Program-made: the position numbers and the translations under genes | Assembly: GCA_938038205.1 (NCBI GenBank) | Contig: CALHSA010000035.1 | Span: forward strand, 1 to 12,067 | Source: an uncultured bacterium | Lineage (GTDB): Bacteria; Bdellovibrionota_C; UBA2361; JANWWW01 | DNA length: 12,067 bases | Direction of reading: 5' to 3' | Shown here: positions 1 through 5,900 of the stretch, piece after piece | Layout of the letters: every line of letters starts with the position of its first letter | Numbering within the stretch: position 1 is the stretch's first letter | Notes under the pieces: generated by a model | Database searches by the model: none | What the model was told of the DNA's origin: nothing | The model's input: only the letters and a program-made list of their open reading frames with translations

Positions 1-499
1 AGCAGGAGTACATAAGTATTGACTCACGCTTACACACCCCAAATAAATCAGAGGTGCAATTTTTCTTTCTAGCAAGATCGTCCACTGTAGAGTCAGTCCC
101 ACAAACATTATCTTGTCCGTTATCTTGAGGAGGGAAAGAGAAAAAGCGGTACTGACCTGAATCTAACTGCCTAGCAAACCATACAGTGTGATTACTTAAC
201 TTAACACTTTCCAATTGCTGATATAAACTCTCTACAAAGCCTTGTGGATCAAATTCGCTTGAATTATTGCCATTCTCACCTTGAATAAAAAGACACTGCA
301 ATAAACTACTCTCACTCCCTAAACCTGAGACCATTATCGCTCTACTATTCCTCATTGTTTGGATTAAATTTGAAATACTAATTGGATTCTGTGAATTTCC
401 TGAATTCACACCAAAAAAAGCAGTAATAAGAACAAAAAAACCAATAGCTAAAATTATGATAGCAAAGAGTAAATCAACATCACCCTTACAATTTTTCAC
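1..499 (-). CDS. Partial membrane-anchored extracytoplasmic protein, pilin-like N-terminus (hypothetical)
   Basis: An uninterrupted minus-strand frame of 166 codons runs off the left edge, so the C-terminus is missing. The closest upstream stop in frame is TAA at 527-529. GTG at 499 is the first ordinary start codon; an in-frame ATA lies at 511. The protein begins MKNCKGDVD, then has one hydrophobic helix at residues about 9-29, then a polar exported-looking region with cysteines at 69, 133, 148, 156 and 166. A short charged N-terminus ending in Lys-Gly, a single helix and a following amphipathic stretch (about 40-58) loosely recall type IV pilin-like proteins, but the usual Phe after the cleavage Gly and the Glu at position 5 are absent. 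A plain signal-anchor protein is equally possible. I do not recognise the family. The open frame and TM helix are seen; export is inferred. Confidence 0.6.
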   Translation of the reverse strand, partial: MKNCKGDVDLLFAIIILAIGFFVLITAFFGVNSGNSQNPISISNLIQTMRNSRAIMVSGLGSESSLLQCLFIQGENGNNSSEFDPQGFVESLYQQLESVKLSNHTVWFARQLDSGQYRFFSFPPQDNGQDNVCGTDSTVDDLARKKNCTSDLFGVCKRESILMYSC

Positions 500-520
500 T
501 ATTCTAAGTATATCAAAAAA

Positions 521-526
521 CCACCT
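521..526 (-). promoter_or_regulatory. Strong Shine-Dalgarno (AGGTGG) that does not fit the GTG start
   Basis: On the minus strand AGGTGG stands 21 nt before the GTG at 499, too far for normal initiation, but 9 nt before an in-frame ATA at 509-511. It also stands 4 nt before an out-of-frame TTG that opens a five-codon frame (MIYLE). That frame's TAG stop shares its G with the GTG start of the gene, which would permit coupled initiation. The sequence alone does not decide which start is used. Confidence 0.35.
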
Positions 527-717
527 TTATTCGCGGAAAATTCTTTCTTTAAACACTCAAGGCTTTATCCAATTAAACCAAGAGCCGCTGTTCAATAATT
601 AACACTGCTATTTCAAGTTTAACATTAAAAGCTCTACAAAAACTGTTTTTTGAAATCTTACTCTAAATATCTTCTTGAACCTTAAGAATTAATCAACAAC
701 TTATCGCGTTTAAAAAA

Positions 718-729
718 GGTATGAATACC
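718..729. repeat. Perfect dyad GGTAT-GA-ATACC
   Basis: A 5-bp perfect inverted repeat with a 2-nt centre sits in the gene desert, 8 nt after the local GC patch TCGCG. It could be a small operator or simply chance; nothing adjacent decides. Confidence 0.3.
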
Positions 730-858
730 CAAGAAAGACTGGATTAGAGCACTCAATGCATAAATATACTCTAAGCAAAATAAGCTTTTTATATCTACAA
801 TGCATGGCAAAGCTAGTAATATTAACTTAACAACAAAACTTAGCGGTGCTAAAAGCAG

Positions 859-878
859 TTCAAAAAATTTTTTTTGAA
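859..878. repeat. 9-bp inverted repeat TTCAAAAAA / TTTTTTGAA
   Basis: A perfect 9-bp arm at 859-867 pairs with 870-878 around a 2-nt TT centre. The stem has a single G-C pair, so it would be weak as RNA. The A6-T8 tract would give intrinsically stiff or bent DNA. It resembles an AT-rich protein-binding palindrome more than a rho-independent terminator. Confidence 0.4.
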
Positions 879-921
879 TTTAATATCTATTGTTTATCCG
901 TAACCACTTAAGTAAGTTTAA

Positions 922-947
922 TTTTAAGTACAGTTGTACATTTAAAA
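922..947. repeat. Imperfect hairpin around GTACA-GT-TGTAC
   Basis: GTACA at 928-932 and TGTAC at 935-939 form a perfect 5-bp dyad. After a 2-nt bulge (940-941), TTTTAA at 922-927 pairs with TTAAAA at 942-947, extending the stem to 11 bp. It lies in the gene desert with no adjacent gene start. Confidence 0.35.
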
Positions 948-1259
948 AATAACTGTTTAAAACAATCGTTTTACTAAAATTAATTAAAAACAGGTTAAGT
1001 AACTACAACTTTACTGCTCTTAAACCTATCTCAGATTGAGAAAGCTGTTTGATAATGCTTTTACAACTTAAATGCCAAAAAATAACAAACTAGACCATGC
1101 ACCAATATTTTTAATAATACAAATCTTATATTAGTACTTGCTTATTCCAGTAATTTCTTAAAAAAAAATCAGAATTTAAAGTAGTTTTACCTTAAAAGTA
1201 TATGCTTTTAAATAATAAGCACCTAAAAAGTATGGATCCTAATTCTAACTTGGCAAAGA

Positions 1260-1268
1260 TGGTATAAT
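1260..1268 (+). promoter_or_regulatory. Orphan extended -10 promoter candidate (TGGTATAAT)
   Basis: TG at 1260-1261, one base, then a perfect TATAAT at 1263-1268 matches the extended -10 form of sigma-70 promoters. There is no good -35 at 17-18 bp, which extended -10 promoters tolerate. Transcription would start near 1275, head into the desert and meet the 3' end of yifB from the opposite direction. No plus-strand gene follows, so if real it makes a non-coding or antisense RNA. Confidence 0.35.
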
Positions 1269-1414
1269 TAAATGAAATTATTTTATGTCATTAGAATAAC
1301 AACTTAATCTAAGTAAAAAAACTAAGAACTGAAATGGTGATAAACGACTTAAAATCTTGATTTCGTTTAATTTATCCGCTTCTAGTATAAGCTTTACTTT
1401 AGTTTCTAAAATTC

Positions 1415-1450
1415 TTTACAAATACACCCAGAAACATTTACAGATACACC
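1415..1450. repeat. Iteron-like direct repeat, 22-bp period
   Basis: TTTACA-A-ATACACC at 1415-1428 recurs as TTTACA-G-ATACACC at 1437-1450, 13 of 14 bases identical. The 22-bp period is about two helical turns, so a protein would bind both copies on the same DNA face. A degenerate TTTAC at 1393-1397 keeps the same 22-bp phase. No further copy is seen after 1450. Confidence 0.4.
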
Positions 1451-1551
1451 TATCGAGTTTGGTAAGTACAATTTATTAATTATTAGATCAGTTAGGAACG
1501 ATATATCAATTTACTCCAATGTAAAAAAAACAATGTAATTACCTATAAAAA

Positions 1552-3027
1552 TTATTTAACAAAAAAAGGCTCAAGAATATTCTCTAATCTGCGAAATTTC
1601 TTGACTGTATAAAAATCCTCCTCATTTAAGCTCACTCGACCATCTAAAAAACTATTAGTGAGAGCTAATTTCAAACATTTAATAAGAGATCGAGTTGATG
1701 TAGTTAACGAGATAACTTTTGGAATTATATTTCTACAGTAGTCTAGAACAAACTTTCCATCTAATTTTGCTATCAAATCCCCAAACTTTTCAATTTGAGC
1801 CTGCCTACATTCTAGTATTCTCTCGAAATCAAATCTAAGTGAACAGTCATTTTTAAAACCGTCACCATCAACAAAAACGTGAATATCAATTCGTTCAAGG
1901 AATGGTCCCGAGAATTTGCTTAGGTATTTTTTAACCTCAGTAAATGAGCACCTACATGAATTTTTTCTGCTTCCAAAATATCCACAAGGACATGGATTTG
2001 TTGCACAAATTAGTAAAAAATCTGCCGGTAAGTCAACGACATAATTTGCTCTGGCTAACTTGACTTTTTTTGTTTCAATCGGAACCCTCAAGGAATCAAG
2101 AGTAGACCTATTAAACTCACCTAATTCATCCAAAAATAAAACTCCATTATTTGCAAGAGTAGCCTCTCCTGGACGACCTTTAACCCCACCCCCTATCATA
2201 GCTGCTTTTGTTGCAGAATGATGAGGTGAACGAAAAGGTCGAGAGCCTTTTAAGATGCTCGAATAATCTTCACCTGCTAAACTATAATAAAGATAATTCT
2301 CAAGTATCTCGTTTGAATTTAAAGGTGGTAACAGCTTTGAGATCAAATTAGCTGTAAAAGTTTTACCTTGTCCCGGAGGACCTATTAAAAGCATAGAGTG
2401 ACCACCAACTAAACTTAAAATAACAGCATGCTGAACCAACGGCGACATAGAAGCCAGCAACTTAAACTGCTCATGAGGGGAATACTCTATACTGCCACTG
2501 TACGATACGCACTCGAATTTAGGTGTTTGAAACAACTCTTTTAAATTATTTATAAACCAGATATCACAATCCTTTATAGGTAAACTAGAAATCTCCTTCC
2601 TAAAGGAATCAGGTAAAATAAATTTTCGCTTGTTTGATAGAAATGCCGCAACAAAAACCAACAAAACACTGTTACAAGCTTTAACTGAACCATCTAAACC
2701 TAACTCTCCTAACAACACTGAATCAAAAATTTCCTCCTCTAAATTTCCCTTAATTTTGTTTAGCAAACTAACAGCAATCGGTAGATCCAAAGCAGTTCCA
2801 TCTTTTTTTAAATCACTAGGGCTTAAATTAACTATTAGCTCACCCGTTAATTTTATTCCAAGAGCCCTAAAAGCACTAATTATTCTATCTTTAGATTCCT
2901 TCACCGATGTATCAGGTAAGCCTATTATCGACAGCTTAAAATTATGAGAGTGAGAGTAGTGTGTTTCAACCAGGACCTCGGTAAATTTACTGCAAAAAAT
3001 TAATCCACTCTTAACAGTCTCGGCCAC
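1552..3027 (-). CDS. comM: YifB/ComM-family Mg-chelatase-like AAA+ ATPase
   Basis: This is a 491-residue ATPase of the YifB/ComM family; the characterised member ComM is a hexameric helicase promoting branch migration during natural transformation. Residues about 1-125 form the ChlI-like N-terminal domain (SIIGLPDTSVKES). The Mg-chelatase AAA+ core spans about 185-385, with Walker A GPPGQGKT at 216-223, Walker B VLFLDE at 296-301, the family block RPFRSPHHS near 263-271, GRPGEA at 284-289 and the cysteine cluster NPCPCG...C.C at 344-360. SGPFLERID at 373-381 stands where most relatives have SGPLLDRID. The C-terminal helical domain follows and seems diverged. Length is normal (about 500). The start is GTG at 3027; no start codon lies between it and the upstream in-frame stop, and no Shine-Dalgarno sequence is visible. 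It diverges from the gene at 3090 across 62 bp. Confidence 0.95.
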   Translation of the reverse strand: MAETVKSGLIFCSKFTEVLVETHYSHSHNFKLSIIGLPDTSVKESKDRIISAFRALGIKLTGELIVNLSPSDLKKDGTALDLPIAVSLLNKIKGNLEEEIFDSVLLGELGLDGSVKACNSVLLVFVAAFLSNKRKFILPDSFRKEISSLPIKDCDIWFINNLKELFQTPKFECVSYSGSIEYSPHEQFKLLASMSPLVQHAVILSLVGGHSMLLIGPPGQGKTFTANLISKLLPPLNSNEILENYLYYSLAGEDYSSILKGSRPFRSPHHSATKAAMIGGGVKGRPGEATLANNGVLFLDELGEFNRSTLDSLRVPIETKKVKLARANYVVDLPADFLLICATNPCPCGYFGSRKNSCRCSFTEVKKYLSKFSGPFLERIDIHVFVDGDGFKNDCSLRFDFERILECRQAQIEKFGDLIAKLDGKFVLDYCRNIIPKVISLTTSTRSLIKCLKLALTNSFLDGRVSLNEEDFYTVKKFRRLENILEPFFVK

Positions 3028-3089
3028 TAAAAATTAATCGTAGATAAAAGGAAAAAGTTTCCGACTCTTTACTGGCAAAAAAACTGCAT
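3028..3089. promoter_or_regulatory. Divergent intergenic region with small dyad
   Basis: These 62 bp must hold the promoters of comM (leftward) and the membrane-protein gene (rightward). I could not pick out a convincing -35/-10 pair on either strand. A GGAAA-AAG-TTTCC dyad (3050-3062, 5-bp arms, 3-nt centre) sits in the middle and could be a shared operator. Confidence 0.35.
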
Positions 3090-3773
3090 ATGAAACCTAG
3101 GGTGAACTCTGAGACCACATTGCTCGATAATTATTGGCGAATAATCCCTCCTGAAGAGAAACTTGAAATTTTAAGTTTAAGTCAAGGTAAAGGTTTAATG
3201 TTCACTGGTATTTTTATCTACATTTTCCTTATCACAGCAGTTGGTTATTACTCGCCTTGGTTGATTTTATTCGCTTTCCTCCTCTCTCCGGTAGCTTATC
3301 AAGTTACCTCAAATAAAATATGGAACATGCTTAAAGCACAAACTCTAATCTATTACCTTGCTGCAAAAAGCGCAGCACGAAGAATAGCTTACTCATTAAA
3401 TTGTAATGAACTAGAGGTTCGACTCTTATTTAGGGCTAGCTTGGAAGAAAAAATCACCATGGATGCTTTTGAAGAGACTGTAAGTGTTAAGCCAGTCTGG
3501 GTTGCTGTTTTTCAAGAAGCAGTGGTCGTATTTGAAGAGAGGAAAGGAGGTGCAGTTCTTAGATTTGGAAGCTTGTTCGGACCAAAATTAAATGTAGATA
3601 TTGACCAAAATAAAATTACTCTACAAAGGTTAACCTACGGTCAGGATAGATTTAAATATATCTTAACATCTAAATATGCTGTTGCTTTTAAAGCCTGCCA
3701 GGATATGCTTACCTCCTATCAAACACAAGCTTTGAAAAAGTTTGATTCCGGCCAACCGCTTTTTAACTTCTAG
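3090..3773 (+). CDS. Two-helix membrane protein of unknown function
   Basis: This 227-residue protein is not one I recognise. It starts with a polar segment (1-34) containing a Trp and a Pro-Pro-Glu-Glu turn. Two closely spaced hydrophobic helices follow at about 36-52 and 55-72, split by a short YYSPW turn, then a helical and basic stretch (80-105). From about 107 to 195 beta-strand-like alternating segments appear (for example 136-150 and 155-170). The architecture of an N-terminal TM hairpin plus a C-terminal cytoplasmic beta-rich domain recalls small bacterial membrane proteins with PH-like domains, but no signature confirms this. ATG at 3090 is the first start; no Shine-Dalgarno sequence is seen. 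Its TAG stop overlaps the fabG stop on the other strand. Codon use matches its neighbours, so it looks like a resident gene. Confidence 0.85.
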   Translation: MKPRVNSETTLLDNYWRIIPPEEKLEILSLSQGKGLMFTGIFIYIFLITAVGYYSPWLILFAFLLSPVAYQVTSNKIWNMLKAQTLIYYLAAKSAARRIAYSLNCNELEVRLLFRASLEEKITMDAFEETVSVKPVWVAVFQEAVVVFEERKGGAVLRFGSLFGPKLNVDIDQNKITLQRLTYGQDRFKYILTSKYAVAFKACQDMLTSYQTQALKKFDSGQPLFNF

Positions 3774-4492
3774 AACATTCCACCATTTACAGGAATAACA
3801 GCACCATTAACGTACCCTGCTTCTTCAGATACAAGAAATTTCACTACTGCAGCTACATCATCACCAGAACCAAATCTACTAACGGGTATAGATTTCAACA
3901 TACTCTGTTTAATCTCCTCATTTAAATTACTAGTCATATCAGTTTCGATGTAACCGGGAGTAATAGCATTAACAGTGATATTTCTTGAACCAAGCTCCTT
4001 GGCCAGGGACTTTGTAAAACCAATTAGACCTGCTTTAGAAGCGGCATATATTGTTTGCCCCGGATTTCCAATCTCACCAATGATGCTAGAAATATTAATA
4101 ATTCTCCCCCCCCTTTTTTTTAACATTCCTCGAATAACCGCCTGAGAACAGAAAATAGCCCCTAAAAGATTAACTCTTAATACTCTCTCTATATCCGCTT
4201 CAGAAAGCCTGATTAGAAGATCATCTTTAGTTATGCCCGCATTGTTAACTAAAACATCCACAGAACCAAAACTTTCCTCAATCTGCTTTATACTAGCGTT
4301 AACTTGTTCTCTATTCCCAACATCGAATTTTACCAACTTACACTTATCTTCACCTATTACCTCAACTAATCTTTTAGCATGATCCTCACTACTCGAGTAA
4401 TTTGCAAATACAAAAAATCCTTCTTTTGCCAAAGTGATGCTAATTGACTTACCTATACCCTTAACACCACCAGTAACTAATGCAAGTTTCAT
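3770..4492 (-). CDS. fabG: 3-oxoacyl-[acyl-carrier-protein] reductase FabG
   Basis: This 240-residue classical short-chain dehydrogenase fits FabG, which reduces 3-oxoacyl-ACP with NADPH in fatty-acid elongation. The nucleotide-binding motif TGGVKGIG is at 7-14 and NNAG at 83-86. The catalytic set is N108, S136, Y149 and K153 (Y-x3-K). The FabG-typical ETDMT follows at 183-187 and the C-terminus ends PVNGGMF. Length is typical (about 240-247). It follows cysS with 1 bp between them, so it is co-transcribed; GAGGGA inside the cysS end lies 11 nt before its ATG. A run of 8 A then 8 G on the coding strand (4106-4121) encodes the K-K-R-G-G segment just before the catalytic region. Another SDR reductase is possible, but the motif spacing fits FabG. 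Confidence 0.92.
   Translation of the reverse strand: MKLALVTGGVKGIGKSISITLAKEGFFVFANYSSSEDHAKRLVEVIGEDKCKLVKFDVGNREQVNASIKQIEESFGSVDVLVNNAGITKDDLLIRLSEADIERVLRVNLLGAIFCSQAVIRGMLKKRGGRIINISSIIGEIGNPGQTIYAASKAGLIGFTKSLAKELGSRNITVNAITPGYIETDMTSNLNEEIKQSMLKSIPVSRFGSGDDVAAVVKFLVSEEAGYVNGAVIPVNGGMF
4106..4121 (-). repeat. Double homopolymer tract A8G8 inside fabG
   Basis: The plus strand reads C8 (4106-4113) then T8 (4114-4121). On the coding strand this is A8G8, read TTA-AAA-AAA-AGG-GGG-GGG-AGA. Two GGG codons and an AGG in an AT-rich gene are unusual, and both runs are prone to replication or transcription slippage that would frameshift fabG near residue 126. Confidence 0.9.
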
Positions 4493-4493
4493 A

Positions 4494-5900
4494 TTAAACT
4501 GTATCCCTCAGAATCACAAATTTATCATCCTTTGAATCTAATATTAAATATCCCATTTGATACAATTTTTCCCTAATCAGATCAGCGTTTTTAAAATCCT
4601 TGATTTGCCTGTATCTTTGTCTCTCTAATGCTAAATCGTTAACATCCTGTGGAATTTCCAGACAGATTTTAATGGACTCAAGAAGATTTAAACCTAGTAT
4701 CTCATCAATACTTAGCACGCTCCAAAAATTTTCTTCATTCAACGATCTGGCATAACCCCAAATTTCTGCTAAAGCAACGCCAGTATTTAAATCTTCACAG
4801 ATTGGATCAAGTAGTGTGTTACTCTGAATTTTTTCAACTTTTGATAAATCAAGTTTTTTTTCAAAAGCAAATTTGGCTAAATTATGTATCAGGGTTTTTC
4901 TAGCATTTCTTGCTGAACTTAACGCTTCCATAGTGAAATTAAGCTGAGTGCGGTAGTGAGCTGTCAAACACAAATACCTGTAATCTAATGCATTAAATCC
5001 CTGCTCTTCAATATCTGAAACAGTCACTATTGTTCCTTTACTTTTGGACATTTTATCGTTATTGAAAAGCACAAACTCGTTGTGCACCCAGTACTTGGCA
5101 AAAGGCTTTCCTGTAGCTCCTTCTGATTGAGCTATTTCATTAGTATGGTGAACCGGTATATGATCAACTCCACCACAATGAATATCAATACTCTCCCCTA
5201 GATGCTTTATAGCCATCGCACTGCACTCAATATGCCAACCAGGATATCCACTCCCCCAAGGACTATCCCAAAGTAAAATGTGATTCTCAAACTTGGATTT
5301 GGTAAACCATAGTACAAAATCCTCCTGCCTTCTCTTATTTAAATCTTCATCAACCCTACTGATGGTGTTACAAGTACAACCACCTCTTAATTTGCCATAA
5401 TCTGGTAATTTTGCTGTATCAAAATAAACGTTTCCGTTAGAAATGTAAGTAAAACCCTTATCCTCAAGCCTTTTAATCAGTTCAATCATATCCTGAATAT
5501 GCTCAGTGGCTTTGCAGACTACATCTGGTCTTTTTATGTTCAGTTTCTGACTATCACGAAAGAACGCATTTGTATAAAACTCAGCTACCTCGAGAACAGA
5601 TTTCCTTTCCCTTTTTGCTGCTAAAATCATCTTATCTTCACCCTCATCTGCATCAGAAACAAGATGACCAATATCAGTAATATTCATTACATGCTTAACT
5701 GAATATCCTAAGTATCTAAGTAGCCTTACAAGGATATCCTCGTTAATGTATGCTCGGAAATTACCTAAGTGTGCAAAATGGTACACCGTAGGTCCACAAC
5801 AATAAATTCGAACCAAATTTTTATCAATAGGTTCAAATTCCTCAACTTTACGGCTTAACGTGTTAAAAATTTTTAGAGTTTTCATAAAGTATTCTTTCAA
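4494..5900 (-). CDS. cysS: Cysteine--tRNA ligase
   Basis: This is a class I aminoacyl-tRNA synthetase charging tRNA-Cys. The HIGH signature appears as HLGN at 44-47 after CCGPTVY, and KMSKS is at 273-277. Zinc ligands match the family: C35, C216 in GWHIECSAM, H241 and E245 in HHTNEIAQSE. GGVDHIPVHH is diagnostic for CysS. Length (468) is normal. Two starts are possible. TTG at 5900 has AGGAG 5 nt upstream; ATG at 5885 fits the conserved N-terminus MKTLKIFNT better but has no Shine-Dalgarno sequence. I chose TTG on ribosome-binding evidence. Either start lies inside the 3' end of the transpeptidase gene (overlap 38 or 23 bp), so translation is probably coupled. fabG follows after 1 bp. Confidence 0.97.
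   Translation of the reverse strand: MKEYFMKTLKIFNTLSRKVEEFEPIDKNLVRIYCCGPTVYHFAHLGNFRAYINEDILVRLLRYLGYSVKHVMNITDIGHLVSDADEGEDKMILAAKRERKSVLEVAEFYTNAFFRDSQKLNIKRPDVVCKATEHIQDMIELIKRLEDKGFTYISNGNVYFDTAKLPDYGKLRGGCTCNTISRVDEDLNKRRQEDFVLWFTKSKFENHILLWDSPWGSGYPGWHIECSAMAIKHLGESIDIHCGGVDHIPVHHTNEIAQSEGATGKPFAKYWVHNEFVLFNNDKMSKSKGTIVTVSDIEEQGFNALDYRYLCLTAHYRTQLNFTMEALSSARNARKTLIHNLAKFAFEKKLDLSKVEKIQSNTLLDPICEDLNTGVALAEIWGYARSLNEENFWSVLSIDEILGLNLLESIKICLEIPQDVNDLALERQRYRQIKDFKNADLIREKLYQMGYLILDSKDDKFVILRDTV

Larger units (their letters stand above)
500..1551. other. AT-rich gene desert of about 1 kb
   Basis: No open frame with a convincing start or protein-like composition is visible on either strand; TAA/TTA triplets are dense in all frames. 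No tRNA T-arm motif and no tmRNA, SRP RNA or RNase P signature motif is seen. The plus strand has visibly more C than G. The stretch lies downstream of yifB and upstream of the partial gene at 1-499, both on the minus strand. It holds short palindromes at 718-729, 859-878 and 922-947, TTATCC at 565, 894 and 1372, ACAACTTA at 696, 1063 and 1299, a 22-bp-period direct repeat at 1415-1450, an 8-bp direct repeat near 1517-1538, and an orphan extended -10 at 1260-1268. Its function is unknown; a decayed gene, a long regulatory region, an ncRNA locus or an origin-like region are all possible. Confidence 0.7.

Noticed and set aside
984-998. TTAA-N7-TTAA resembling a CtrA box
   Set aside because: The trailing base is G rather than C, and TTAA is so common in this AT-rich stretch that a match is expected by chance.
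1517-1538. CAATGTAA direct repeat flanking an A-run, as a possible comM terminator
   Set aside because: There is no GC-rich stem; the T8 on the minus strand alone is not a terminator.
2630-2947. 105-codon open frame on the plus strand inside comM
   Set aside because: It is antisense to a clearly conserved comM region, has low-complexity Ser/Lys/Leu content and no ribosome site.
3090-3773. Assignment of the two-TM protein to DUF2244
   Set aside because: Size and paired helices are suggestive, but the conserved DUF2244 sequence features I know are not present.
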